Counted from the first letter of the stretch, positions 29,804 to 42,282 are shown. The stretch is DNA of 64,000 nt from Patiria miniata (GCF_015706575.1 NW_024037056.1:1636109-1700108); one strand, 5' to 3'. Translations and numbers: made by a program. Notes: a model not told the origin generated them from the letters alone.

Positions 29804-32800
29804 CTAAAGTAAGTTGGTTGGCGCAACTCTTGGACTCAAGTTTGAAATGGATGTTGTACCTTGAATCTTGTGCCTTGGCTGACTGGTGGGATACAGTGAT
29901 GCGTATCCGTCAATCGCCTCTCCTTGGCTCTTCGGAGTCAAATTCCTCTTTCCTGTGGCCATGGCAGCTTTGGTGCTTGACACGTCAGCGCTGCGTTGGC
30001 GTCTACCCTGACTAAGATCTAATCGTCTCATGGAGTTCTCCAAGGTGTGTTTTGTTGGCGAGTGATTCGCGAAACTTGGTGGGTAATTCGTTGAGATGAC
30101 GTCATCGTTATCACTCTCGCTCCCAGAGGGCGCTTCTTGACGTATCCCGTTAAAAAGGTTCGGTTCTTCCCATTCAGGATCTGTTCTGTTCGCCTGCGGG
30201 TCAGATGTTTGGCCAATGCCATTCCCATAGTCCTGCCATTCTCTTTCCAAGCGGTAGTCCTGCTGCTGTTCCCGTGCCAGCTGGTGTACTCTGTGCAGCT
30301 CGAGTTGGCTCTGTTTTCGGCGTAGCATCTCTTCTTGATCTTTGAGTTTCTGTCGCAGCCAAGCTTGCTCCCGATGCAGCTGATGTCTCTGCTTCTCTAG
30401 GAGACTGTGGCGTTGCTCGGCGACGGTTTGGTAGGTTGGTTGCCTGGCAACCGCATCTTGGAAAGGATGAAAATCTCCTTGGTGGTTTCTGTTCACGCCG
30501 ATCCCATCTCCGTGGTCGTTTGCTTGCAATGTGTTTCTTGTGTGTTTGGTGCTGTTCTGATGTTTCCAAAACTCAGCCACATACTCCGGAGAGTTGTGGC
30601 TTCCTTGACTCGAAAAGTCCGTTTCCAGTTCCGGCTGAAGAGGCCTGAATTCTCCGGACTGGGATCTGGAAGCGAGCGTCTCTTGCGAATCCTTGAGATA
30701 GCCGCTTGGCGGACCCGTCTGGGGGAAGTGTATCTCCTGTTCGGTGTCGAGCCCCGGTCGAAGCACGTACCCGCCGGTGTTTCCGTAGGACACGTACATA
30801 GCAGGCGTCCCGCTGCCGGCTGCCTGCGGTTCAGCCCAGCTTCTGTCGCTCTCGCCGTTGGATGGTTGGGATCTGTGGGTGCTGGCTAGCGTTGGGTTAA
30901 ATTCGGGATCCAGGCTGGATGGGTGGTGGTGCGACTGGGTGCTGGGTACCGGGTTGTGGTGCGACTGGGTGCCGGGTACCAGGTACTGCTGGGTGCCCGG
31001 GGGTCGGTTCCTGTCAACTCTTGATGGGTGGTTGCCTTGCTTCAGGCTTGGTGCAGCAGGATGGGTACCGGGGTGCCTGTACCCATTTTGATGGGGTGCA
31101 CTAGGGTACCCATTAGGGTGACCTTGGGTGACATGCTGGGTGCTGGGCCGTTGCATAGTCGGTCTGGGTGTGCTCGGCTGAAACCCATTTGGTTGATTAC
31201 CAGACGTTGCTTTTGCAAGCGACTGTGGGACCATGTTGAACTGCCCATAAAAAAATCAAACCAAACAAAAAGTCAGCTTTACACTAACAAATCTTAAGTA
31301 ATCTTAAAAGGGTAGAGTATATCATTTGCAGCTATCCAAAAAGTAACTGACGAAATTATTGTTAAAAAGCATACTTGGTTTAAAGATAGTAATGGCACTA
31401 AACTCCCTGTGAAATTATTCTTTCTGGCATGCTGTCATATTGAAAAAAAAAAAAACAATAAAAAAAAAGGTCATTTCCAAACATGCGTCTAAAGATGCAT
31501 TTTAAAAATGTTCGTTAGTAGTTCGTTTTTAATTCGGCGAAACTGTGAATGGGTGCGCGCAAGCATTGACATGACGCACACGCACACGCAGTTACAATAA
31601 TTCAATGGTTTAGTGCATGACATCGCGTAGCTGCAATCGGCTGAATGAGAACGCGTCCCAGACGCTGATTTCAGGGGCCACTCAAAACATGCTTCGGCAA
31701 CTTTTGAATTGAAATCGAGATCCTAGAATATTGTTTTCTAAATGAATGAAAACGTACCTTCGGAGGGGATACTGGATGGTGCAATGATACGGCAAGCTTC
31801 TCTTGTTCGGACGCCAGCTGTGACTGGTACTCCGCCAAGAGCTTCTGGCATTCCAAATATTGCGTCTGGGTCAGTGTGACAAACGTTAAAGAATGTTTGC
31901 TTGACAAACCCAATCACACAAAAAACAGGACTTCCGAATGGTAAATCAGATTCGAACCAGTCATCCGACCCTGCCAGGTTTGGCGGTCGAGCTGTAAAAC
32001 GTCTACACTCGTAATGTAGTGTATGGGGAGTCAGGTTGGCGTAGCGGTACTTTCCTCGCCTTCCACCGCTGTGACCCGGGTTCGAATCCTGCCTGAGCCA
32101 ATATGTAGATTGGGTTTTCAGTCCCTACCTGATACCGTGGGTTTCCCCCAGAATATTTTTCTGGGGTTTTCCTCCCACATCTAAAACTGTAACTTCTTCT
32201 CATTGTCTTCTCTCTACAGGTTTCGTCAGGCTTGCGAGCTACAGTGCCTAGGGCGCTTTTGAGGAATCCTTGGTTTCATTACCACAAAGAAATAATAATA
32301 AAAATATTTTCATAGGACATGAATATTGATAATCTTGGACTGGCCTTGACCAGAATTTTTTTTTTTTTGAAAAGGATATATTCTCTCTCTTGTACGATTG
32401 CCTCCATCTGCTGCTGCAACTTGCTGACTTTGTCTTCGTACGAACGTCGCTCCACGTTGAGTTGCTGGACAATGACCTCCTTCTCTTCGCCCACCCTGGG
32501 GGAGGAGTTTGAGGGAAAAGTAAGGGGGGGGGGCAAATATACAGAATGGGTTTTCAAAGCATGGATGAACAATCTGTTCCTATCCTACTTGGAAAGTACT
32601 GGATTCATGTTTCAGAAATTACATTCGCTTGAGTAAGAAATATAAGATGTGATGAATGTGTGTTTCCTTACTTTGCGAGTTCTCTTATTAAATTGGCGAT
32701 CCTCTTTTTGTCCTCAGGCCGAAGGTCTTTCAAAGACGGCTTGTCGTTTCTCTTTGTCACCTCCTACAAATTGAAAAATGAAAATTCAAAAATAGACACC

Positions 32801-35800
32801 ATAAATCATAGATTAAATCGTAGACAGAATTGTACAGTGTAAGAACAACGTCAACATCCGCTGGACGTTTCAGTTTGAACAAATATTCTTTTCAGCAATT
32901 TTTTAGTTAATTCTTCATTGTAACTTTAGAGAATATACATTAGGCCAAATAAAAAAAATATAAGTAACCCTGATCAACAAGAAACAATACATATTTTATA
33001 TTAATAACAAACTTAACTCCATCCTGCACGCCCCGTCGAAAAAAAAAAAATTGTCAAAAAAAAAAGGATGTATTTTTTTGGACGATACCATTGATGCTGT
33101 TTTCACCGTCTTGGTCTCTTTTTCTTTCCGTCTTTCGTGTCTTCCCAGTTTCCCGTCTCGTCCTTCCATCATTTTCTCATCTCGTGAAGCTCTGCTGGGT
33201 ACGTCTCTGCGTTGCTGGTGTTTCGTTTTCTGCGTTGGTTTCCTATTGCCTGGCTGGTCAACTCCTGATAACCAAGAATTCATTGTGAACACAATTGTTA
33301 AATAATGAAAGGTTTGCGGAAACACCATGTGCGAATAATTTCTCAACTAAGAGAATGGTTCTGAAAAGAACCAGAGGTATAAACTCGACGTTCCGGTCAG
33401 TATGCTCTGACCGCCTTCAAAATCCTCTTTGCCAAAGTGGAGGAATTTGGAGGATTGAGGTTACATGGCAAAAGTGCGTTACTGATTTCGTAGGATGCAC
33501 TTTGTCAAGGTCTTGGGCCGGACCTTGTGTTGTTTTTGCTCAGCCGTGCATAAATATAGGCCTGGATTATGCTTGAAATCCTCCGTACTGCTCCAGGATG
33601 TCACTGGCCAAGCCTCAACATATTGACAGTTACTGCCGCAGGATTTTGCAGGATTCAGGCAGTGGTACATGTATTTCCCCCATAGACAATATCCAAGAAA
33701 TAATGGAGGAATTTGCAGGATTGAGGCTATTATGCTATTTTTCCATGAGGCCCATTGGAGGATTTTGCAGGATTGAGGCTACATCCTAGCAAAAAGGCCT
33801 AGGGAATTAGGGTTAAGGAAACCAGTTAAAGGCATACAGCGCATCCCAAAATATCCGCAACATTTTTTATAATATTACATTCTTTCCAACGGAATGACCC
33901 AAACTACACAGTTTCAGATTGATAATTATATTCACAGTATTACCTGGGGCGTATGAATGCAAAACACCTTCAGAGTCGCTGTTGTAAAGACTTTCTGAAA
34001 CAAATATGTTAAGGAATTTATACAGCACAATTATCTTTAAAAATATAATTGATTCAATTATTTTGATTTTATGTTACTGGTTTAATACGGGGCCACAAAC
34101 TTTAAAATAATACCCTTGTGAGTGTAGTTTAATTGGACACCTCTATTTTTTTGGTAATCGTGTGGTACTTTTAGGACACCTCTTTATGTTTTACAAGTTC
34201 TGTTCATTAATCAAAACCCTGCCCTCTTTAATAATACGCTAGTTGATATTCAACATGGTATCTTAGTCAACTAACCTATTTTTTTTACTAGTCCAATCCA
34301 TTCAAAAATGACTTTTTGCAATTGTTGGCTGTCAATTCTGATGCTACAAAACAATGACTTTCATGACTTTTGCAGCCTCAAGCAATGACGTTTTATTTAG
34401 ATTCAGTCTAGGTTTTTATAATTTTGGCGAGTTCTTTACAACTGTGTGTAGCACTAGCAGTTTAGCCTATAGAGACATGCAAATCACAGCAGTCTTTTCG
34501 CCCTCTGCTGATCAAAACTGTTTTCATTTCATGAAATGAATTTCCTTTTCAAACTGACTTCCACTTCCATTGATCAACGTGATAAAGATGGTAAGCTCTG
34601 TAAAAATACATGCATGGTTGCACAGCCTACATGGCCTATGTGCTTCCTTTCTCTGTGAATCAAACTGCTCAGCCTTTTTTATGGTTCACCAATGACTGAG
34701 TAGCCTATACATGCTATAGTATAGGCATAGCGTTAGCACGAACGTCGGCACTGCGCTGGTCGCGGTCGGCGAGCATACACGTACATTAGCCCTGGTGGAC
34801 TCCCTTTCCTCCCTACGTTACGGAGGGAGTCCTGAGTACACATGTGCTCACAACCGAACGAAAACATTTCTTACCAATAATTTCAATATTTTTACCTTGT
34901 TGGAGAAGCTAATTTTACGTCGTAGTATTCTATGTGTCCTTATCTGTTAGCACGCTGGGTTCAGGAATTCCATATGCGATGCTGACTGACGTCAATCAGG
35001 AAAATAAACTCGAAAGCATCGTTAAACTTGTACGTGTTTAGTCCCTTTTCATCAGTTTCTCACCGCCGAGTCTATTCTAGTCGTACATCATGTACGTCTG
35101 TACGGTGCAGCGTGTAGTCTGGTTCCCTAGACCGGACAATTATTCTCGACGCTCATTATCACATCTGGTCCGGGGGACAGACTATGCCGCATGAATATGC
35201 AGTGCGCACGCGCGATTTGCTTAGTAACCACCCTCATACGCACGCGCACTTACTTGAAGGTGCGGTCACTAATCCAATGACCGAGCGTGTTTTCGCGCCA
35301 GTTACCAGAAACACGTTTCGGCTTTGGTCATTGGTTGAGCGTTTTCCTGACATCGGTTGGCTGGAGTGACGTCACGGTTCCAACCAAAACTAAGCAAATG
35401 AGGGCGCTTAGCGTGCGTGCGCGCTTTCGGATTGTACGCACGTACATTTGTACATATCATGTACATTGTACATGACGTACGACTCTGGGAATAAACTGAT
35501 GAAAAGCGACTACAAACACGTACAAGTTTAACGTTGCTTTGGAGTTTATTTTCCTGATTAACGTCAGTCAGCATCGCATATGGAATTCCTGAACCCAGCG
35601 TGCTAACAGATAAGGACACATACAGTATGTAGGCGTGAAATATTAGCTTCTATAACGAGGTAAAACATAACAAAACTCTGGTAAAAATGTTGTATGGTTT
35701 CATGTAGAAAAGACTTGTCCTGGACATGCTGGACGTTAGTCGTATTGCAATGAAGACTTCGTCCAACCTGGGCTAACACGTACATGTACGTAAACAGCAA

Positions 35801-35978
35801 CTTAACGCTGTTTATTGTATCTCTGACGATTACCAAAACAAATGTCACTCATAAACAAGTTACCGTTCACAAGTCTGCTCAACAAAAAAACAGGTGATAT
35901 TGTGATTTAACGATTATAAAGGATACCATCGCGAGTCCAGTAAATTTCGTACGACAACTCCCGATTACCGTCGGCCAT
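29804..35978 (-). CDS. Hinderin (KIAA1328)-like coiled-coil protein
   Basis: Model exons, all AG/GT and in phase: 35978-35927 (start ATGGCC in good Kozak context aaaatggcc), 33994-33944, 33264-33089, 32763-32672, 32495-32396, 31865-31758, 31222-29860 (or reading to a TAG at 29804). With the TAG this gives 665 residues; vertebrate hinderin is about 577 from memory. Recognition rests on RPEDKKRIANLIRELAK, then VGEEKEVIVQQLNVERRSYE and TQYLECQKLLAEYQSQLASE, which resemble the conserved N-terminal coiled coil of hinderin, a protein reported to bind SMC3. The long last exon is His/Pro/Gln/Ser-rich with a second helix-rich stretch (EKQRHQLHREQAWLRQKLKD). The exon 32495-32396 donor (gtacaa) is weak and may hide a microexon. 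Function here is inferred from the family only. Confidence 0.65.
31304..31745 (-). mobile_element. Family B element, copy 2 (truncated)
   Basis: Starts ttaaaagggtagagtatatc and carries 'gcagctatccaaaaagtaac' and 'gagatcctagaatattg'. The last ~60 bp are missing. Ends 13 bp before the donor side of exon 31758-31865. Confidence 0.8.
31925..32020 (+). mobile_element. SINE-4 fragment, interrupted
   Basis: Matches 5888-5975 (cagattcgaaccag, ggtcgagctgtaaaacgtct) and stops in the anticodon-arm region where SINE-3 has inserted. Confidence 0.65.
32025..32290 (+). mobile_element. SINE-3 copy nested in SINE-4
   Basis: Head ggttggcgtagcggtac, B-box gggttcgaatcc, body 'gtgggtttcccccagaat' and 'agtgcctagggcgc', ending in aataataataaaa. 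Similar to 18008-18330. Confidence 0.75.
33400..33825 (+). repeat. Family D repeat cluster
   Basis: At least four occurrences of a ggaggatt(t)tgcaggatt or ggaggaatt variant, ending 'acatcctagcaaaaaggcct' and agggttaa. It separates two exons of the hinderin-like gene. Confidence 0.7.
34937..35622. mobile_element. Long inverted-repeat element near the hinderin-like promoter
   Basis: Arms of about 150-165 bp (34937-35095 and 35458-35622) start tgtgtccttatctgttagca and end with the complement, flanked by TA on each side. The arms include 'ggaattccatatgcgatgct'. The GC-rich middle is non-coding. It lies in the first intron of the hinderin-like gene, 0.3 kb from exon 1. Confidence 0.8.
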
Positions 35979-36180
35979 TTTGGATATTCGGAAATGACCG
36001 CCGTGATGTACTACGCATGCGTGAAAACTTGTAGATGTTTACATATGGTCATCCGAATTAAAAGCCTTGTTACTCATCTTTTTTTTGTGTCCATAAAACA
36101 ACCTTTGATTTTTTTTGTAAGGAAAATAATACTTTCAAGCAACCGGGGGGGGGGGTGAGAATAAATAACGATTTTTTTTT

Positions 36181-36384
36181 GGAAAGATTTCCATATACGA
36201 AGTTCACTAATTTTCCTCTGTATTGACTAACAAGCCCCAAGATAGCAATTTCATGTCATCAAAGTCAATTTGAGCAGTGAGAAAATACAAGCATTTTCTT
36301 AGAAAACACTTAGAATTTTTCAGTCCAATCTCATAGGGTTTGTACACAGGGTGTTGAGTGAACTTCGTATATGGAAATCTTTCC
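36181..36384. mobile_element. Short MITE with perfect 27 bp inverted ends
   Basis: Left end ggaaagatttccatatacga continues agttcac; the right end is its complement. Non-coding interior. A run of nine G lies just before it at about 36147. Confidence 0.85.
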
Positions 36385-36479
36385 ATTTTCTTTAACACTA
36401 ACTTAACTCTCAACTGTCTTTTAATAAGTACCGAACCAAGTCTGCCAAAATCCATCAATCATAGGCCTACTGCTTCCAT

Positions 36480-36605
36480 TGCATGCTTTGCTTTAGGCCA
36501 AGTCCATCATACTCCATCAATATTTAGTCAGACCAAGCCTGCAGTACCAAGTCCCCCAAAATCCACCAAAATGGGGGATAGATTTTGATGGAGTTGGGGT
36601 TAATA
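36480..36605 (+). repeat. Family D-like repeat
   Basis: 'ccatcatactccatcaa', 'ccaccaaaatgggggat' and a final ggggttaa resemble family D's layout but are diverged. Confidence 0.45.
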
Positions 36606-36899
36606 CAGTCATGCAAATAACAAAAACTGGAGTACATACATGTAAGTCTCAAGTTTCTGAATTTCTGGATTCAATTTTATTCATTATTGTCTAAATTACA
36701 AACAGTAAAAAACCCTGAATATAGTTCTCAGTTATATGAATACATAAATTCTATAAAGTATATGAAATTTACCCTAAAATGTCTACATTTTTTAACTCTT
36801 TGGTTCGTAAGTTGTCAGCAGGACGTTACATTCTGAAAATGAAAAGATGTCTTTCTCGTGGAATGCCAACTACATAGTGTCTTTTATTTGCCAAATATT

Positions 36900-37610
36900 T
36901 TACTTTATACAACGCCTGTGTAGCTGATTGGTGGGTTGTTGATCACATGTCATTGAATTATTCGTCCCAACCCACGTACCGCAAATCTCTATTCTACGGT
37001 CAAACAACAACCAATCCGTTTGACAACAATTTATTCGGGTGTTGTATAAAGCAAATAATGAATGTGTCACATTCGTGCAATGGAAAGAATAATTTCATTC
37101 GGTGACAGATGGATTGTTCCTTTCCACTCGGCCTTACCTCGTGGAATGGAACATTCCATCCGTCACCTCATGAAATTATTCTTACCATTGCACTCACAAA
37201 CATTCATTTGTATACTAATGCAGTATAACAATATTTCATGGAATTGGGGCTTCGCCTCGTGGAATGGAACATTCCATCCGTCAACTCATGAAATTATTCT
37301 TACCATTGCACTCACAAACATTCATTTGTATACTAATGCAGTATAAAAACTATTTCATGGAATTGGGGCTTCGCCTCGTGGAATGGAACATTTCATCTGC
37401 CACCTCATGAAATTATTCTTACCATTGCACTCACAAACATTCATTTGTAAACTAATGCAGTATAAAAATATTTCATGGAATTGGGGCTTCGCCTCGTGGA
37501 ATCGAACATTCCATCCGTCAACTCATGAAATTATTCTTACCATTGCACTCATAAACATTACTTTGTATACTAATGTTGTATAAAAACTATTTCTAGGAAT
37601 TGAAGAATTT
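36900..37610 (+). repeat. Family F element with 122 bp tandem units
   Basis: About 3.5-4 copies of a unit with 'cgtggaatggaacattcc', 'ctcatgaaattattcttacc' and 'caaacattcatttgta' (starts near 37138, 37258, 37377, 37495) follow a non-repeated leader with caaccaatccgtttgac. A single-unit copy is at 57960-58262. Small frames through it are repeat artefacts. Confidence 0.85.
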
Positions 37611-37732
37611 GCACACACAAATTAAATGGGCATTTATATAGCACACACAACAAATAACTCTCATTTTACACAACAAATATATCTACGAAAATACCTTTAG
37701 ATGACGTAAAAAAGCACACAAAATCTATTATT

Positions 37733-37778
37733 GAGTGGTCGGGCACAACCCGACCACTCTTTGGATTTGTTGCGATTA

Positions 37779-37811
<33 letters not shown>

Positions 37812-39222
37812 TTTTTTCTGCATAGCACGTTTCCGCGGGTTTTCTCCTAAACAGTATATGATATGAACTTGTAACTTTAAACATATATTGACCCTCACTC
37901 AGAGTGGTGCATATTACACTGACGTCATAATGACGTCATCGGGTGTCAAATTACAAGCGATTTTCGTTGAAAAAATGACGATCTTCTTTCATCTATAACT
38001 CTTCAACAAAATAATCAATTATGCTCCAATCTTGTAAACAGATAGACCATAAATTGATAAACATTTTTTGTCATGTACGTGAACTCACTTGACCTTTACT
38101 TCCGGGTCTACCGGAAGGTCAAAGTTAGGTGAATTCAAAATGAAGACATTAGCCTGAAATCGAAACAAAGCACAATTTCTTCCAAACGGTTTACGGTATG
38201 ATCATAAAACCTTGTGTGAACTTGTACCATGTTACGAAGATGTTATAACTGTTGTTACGTCATCATGACATCATCAGGTATCAAATTACAAGCGCTTTGA
38301 TTGCACAATTTGACAAAATACTTTGACCTATATCTCTTGAACTAAATAGGGTATCGTGTTCGTTTTTTCGTGAGGTTGTAGACGGTGCCTTGAGCAACAT
38401 TTCTTATTCCCGGGCACAAAACTGCTTGACCTTTACTTCCGGTGTTACCGGAAGTGAAATAGAAACTGAATCTAACTCTAAAACGGAAGCATTTTACTAC
38501 AGACAAATACGTTATGGAAGTGTTAAGTGAGGAATGCCAATCACAAAAACATTATTTTGACGTCATCCACAAAAGGGCGCCCTCCAGCGGCACATAGAAA
38601 ACAGTTTAATCTTTTAAAATGTTAAAACCCTCAATCAAATTTTTATGATATATTGACCCTATATATCCCGTGAGCAACCGCAAATGAATTTGCAAGGTTT
38701 CATAATCATGACGTCATCAGACCGGAAATTACTGTAGGGAGAATTCAACAATAACCATTTTATTTTAAATTTAAATCAATCATTTGATCCCTGTCTCATG
38801 ACCTTGTTTTTTTGCCCCCTCCAAAAATGACATCTGTTACACTTAATGTTGACCTTTTGCTTCCAAATACTGTGACATCATCAAACTGGAAGTTAACTGT
38901 TATTATTACATACACTTAATTTCCACATTTTAATGCGTTATTTTTACTTAATGATAAAACAAGTGTTTTCCCTTCCCTGTTTGACTGATGACGCCATCAA
39001 ACCGGAAATAACTTGTACGTGTACCCAACTGTTTACTGAAATTTATCACACCTTAAAAGACGCATTCTTTTTGTACAAAATAATTGGTACTGGAAATGTT
39101 GAAGTTCTTGGTCCTTTTTTTCTGACATAAACATATTCATAATTTAATTGGAGAATGTCTAATGAAATGGTTGTCTACCCGACCACTCTGCGTTTGTAAC
39201 AACAAACGCGAACCTCTAGTTG
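37733..39222. mobile_element. ~1.5 kb non-coding repeat with CRE-like motifs
   Basis: Both ends carry acccgaccactct, followed on the left by ttggatttgttgcgat and on the right by gcgtttgtaacaac. Inside, TGACGTCATCA-like strings recur near 37922, 37932, 38253, 38555, 38706, 38872 and 38988, several followed by accggaa. Two hairpins acttccgg..accggaagt lie near 38098 and 38438. A (tttc)n microsatellite sits at 37778-37818. No ORF. Confidence 0.65.
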
Positions 39223-39387
39223 CAAATGTTTTGATTGCCACAAATATCAAACAATGCCACAGCAAATTTTCGTTGAGGTTCGATACACACTACACAATAT
39301 TTTTTAAGTAATCCAATCATATCATTGGCACCAACAAAAATAATGTGAAACTAAAGTCTTACAGAACTAGCCAAGATAATTACCAAA

Positions 39388-39692
39388 AAAATGTACCTTC
39401 GCCAAGGATGTATAGGCCTTATGTTTTCATCGGTGTCTGTTGGTTGGTTGGTTTGTCTGTTAACAAGATAACCCAAAAAGTTATGGAAGGATTTGCATGA
39501 AAATGTTTTCAGGGGTGGTCCTTGGTACACGTACAAATCGATTAGATTTTGGAAGTGATCCGGATCTGGGTCTGGATACAGGATTTTTTTTAAGGATTCT
39601 TCACCATTTATGCGAGTATTTCTTTTGGGTGTACTGACAATATGGCGGGGAATTGTTTAGCCTTGGCAGAGGTTTGCGCTCTCTGAGTGCTT
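39388..39692 (+). repeat. Widespread 'ccaaggatgt...ggcagaggttt' repeat
   Basis: Contains 'aaaaagttatggaaggattt', 'gatccggatctgggtctgga' and 'aaggattcttcaccattta', ending ctttctagtt. I recall very similar sequences in many aquatic animal genomes; the class is not clear to me. Confidence 0.6.
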
Positions 39693-39699
39693 TCTAGTT

Positions 39700-40240
39700 T
39701 CCACTGTAAACTACATGTATGTTTACTTTTTTATGCAAAAACCACACCCCTTATTCTAGGGGGGGGGGGGGGGGAACGTTGCAACACAAAGCTCGAACAA
39801 ACATTACTAACTCACCTTACTTTTAAGTCTGAGAAATTTCTTTGCATAGTCAAATAAGTCAAAGCCCTTTCGCAACTATTTCGCTTAGCGTGGAGATTGG
39901 GCAAACAGCTCAAACTGTGTACTCTTCTGTATGTACTCAGTAAACTGTACGTGTAATTTACCTAAACCAAAGTACACAATGACAATGAAAGCAGTTGCCT
40001 TTTAATGTGAGACAGCATTCACAATTTACAGTGTACGGATCAGTAGGCACGCATTTTAAATTTTGCCAATTATAAATAACACATTTTCAAGGTGCTTTTT
40101 AGTACCTTTAAGATTTTTTTCGTCGGTAGGGCATTAAATATAAGTTTTCTCATTGCGACAGATGTACAGGCACTTTAAAGATTTTTTTGCAGTTTTTTTT
40201 TTAGGAAAAATATTTTTTGTGAATTAAGTGACTTCTAAAC
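39700..40240 (+). other. Intergenic, nothing recognisable
   Basis: AT-rich; the only notable item is a run of about 17 G at 39760-39776. Confidence 0.6.
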
Positions 40241-40242
40241 TT

Positions 40243-40400
40243 CTGTAACCACTCTGAATAATTGAACTTTTAAGACGAAAAACCCTGCAGAATAGCGAAG
40301 TGTACCTTACCAAATTCATAACTTCTGTAACCACTCCGAATAATTAAACTTTTAAGAAAAAAAAACCTGCAGAAGTGTACCTTGCCAAATTCATAATCAC
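40243..40400 (+). repeat. Two-copy tandem repeat, ~78 bp
   Basis: Copies share ttctgtaaccactc(t/c)gaa, cctgcagaa and 'gtgtacctt(a/g)ccaaatt'. Confidence 0.8.
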
Positions 40401-40651
40401 TTTTTTTTTTAGTGTTGATTGACAGAAGATCAAGGAAAACACATCTACATGTAATAGGGAGAGCTAAATGCACAAATCTAAAATGGCACTTTTCAAAACT
40501 TTAGACGGAAATGAAATGCAAATCTTGTGGAATTATTGTAAAAAAATGTGAGAAGGCACTGCTTATACTTTTGATTGGCGGAAGTCTGTTCCGAATGTCA
40601 GAAACTTTGCTTATTCAGGACCCTTTTGAGTAAAAAAATATCAGCATCACT

Positions 40652-41764
40652 TTTAAAGGGAATATACATCATTTGCTTTTGCTGTAATTTTCAGAAATGG
40701 ATTGAATTGGGGGGTTGGAAATATATAGCAAATATAGTTACACTGACTTTTTTGAGGTTTTGGGTTCGAAAATGCTATAAAAACCAAGAAAAACAATCAT
40801 TTTCCTGTAGTCTGGTTCCCTGACTCCATATAAGAAGAAACAGAGCAGTTTACATACATTGGGGAATTGTAAGGTCAGGGAACCAGTCTAGCTTGCTTGT
40901 ACCCGTTCATAGGTGTGTAATCGATTGCAAACAAGTGCGATGGTCAATTGGGGCCAGTATTTGAAAATTGGAAATTGATACAAAAATACCACTTTTCTTG
41001 AAAATGACAGTATGGTGGTGTACCCTAACGTGGCGCACTTCGAAGCATACCCAAATTTCCTCGTGTAGTGTTGCCAAACCTCTTTGTTGACAAACCTCAA
41101 ATTCATGCAGTGAAATACTGGTACTTTTACCTTATTAATGCTTGCTGTTTAACCTCCGTGAACAATTTCGGTTTCATAAAATTTAACCCGAAATTAAAAA
41201 ACGGTGGCGTCCGGAAATTGGGCACAATTTGGCGGAGTGTTCCCTAACGTGGCGCACTTAAATAAATCTCAGGAAATTCCAAATTAACATTTAAGAATTT
41301 CTGAAAACTTGATAAATTCTGATAAATCATTATTATCTCTACTTACATACCCAGCCAGATGTTTGTCACAAAATTATTTTCTTATTTTTCGGGGCATTTT
41401 CAAAGGGTTCACTTTGCACTTGAAAATAAAATCGAAAAATCACGCCAAAATAAGTTTTTCTTTTAACTTTGTAGCGGGTAAATAAATTCGCGATTTATGA
41501 ACGGGAGTGTTTATAACTTGATGAAATTTCACTTTCTGTGAAATTTCAGTTAAAACTTTTGCTCTAGCTAGGCGCTACAGGCGAAAAATCAAAGTGCGCC
41601 ACGTTAGGGGCCGCGCCACGTTAGAGTACATCAACAATATACCAGGTGCCATGATTTTACAGGATGCTTTACACTGTCATTGACCAACAGTCCAGCAAGG
41701 TATTTTTAAAATGATTTGGTAGTTTTATATTTTGATGTTTGCAAATGTTGTATTTTCCCTTTAA
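40652..41764 (+). mobile_element. Family A element, copy 5, with nested MITE
   Basis: Family A ends at 40652 and 41764, interrupted by an insert at 41016-41638. Its right end shares CCCTTTAAAGGG with the left end of copy 6, so the two are in tandem. The palindromic core is missing from this copy. Confidence 0.85.
41016..41638. mobile_element. MITE inserted in family A copy 5
   Basis: The uninterrupted sequence gacagtataccagg is split at TA, giving a TA target duplication. Ends resemble tggtggtgtaccctaacgtg inverted on the right. The motif ctaacgtggcgcac occurs at the left end (near 41025), internally (near 41241) and twice inverted at the right end. Mariner-type by target site, inferred. Confidence 0.8.
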
Positions 41765-42282
41765 AGGGAATATACATCATTTGCTTTTGCTGTAATTTTC
41801 AGAAATGGTTGGAATTGGGGGGTTGGAAATATAAAGCAAATATAGTTACACTGACTTTTCGGAGGTTTTGGGTTCGAAAATGCTATAAAAACCAAGAAAA
41901 ACGATCATTTTCCTGTAGTCTGGTTCCCTGACTCCATATAAGAAGAAACAGAGCAGTTTACATACATTGGGGAATTGTAAGGTTAGGGAACCAGTCTAGC
42001 TGGCTCGTACCCGTTCATAGGTTTGTAATCGATTGTAAACAAGTGCGATGGTCAATTGGGGCCAGTATTTGAAAAAAAGCCAGTTGTTTCCAACGCTGAT
42101 CGGCCGATCAGCGTTGGAAATTGATACAAAAATAACACTTTTCTTGAAAATGACAGTATACCAGGTGCCATAATTTTACAGGATGCTTTAGACTGTCATT
42201 TACCAACATCCTATTAAGATATTTCGCAAAAACTTGGTAGTTTTATTTTTCGATGTTTGCAAATGTTGTATATTCCCTTTAA
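41761..42282 (+). mobile_element. Family A element, copy 6
   Basis: Intact-looking copy, with ends tttaaagggaatatac and attccctttaa. The core at 42088-42119 is a perfect 32 bp palindrome. It ends about 280 bp beyond the 3' end of the fucosyltransferase CDS, so it may supply its 3'UTR; the intervening 42283-42560 shows nothing else. Confidence 0.9.

Noticed and set aside
37062-37583. Repeated small ORFs
   Set aside because: Arise from the 122 bp tandem units of family F; no start context or conservation.
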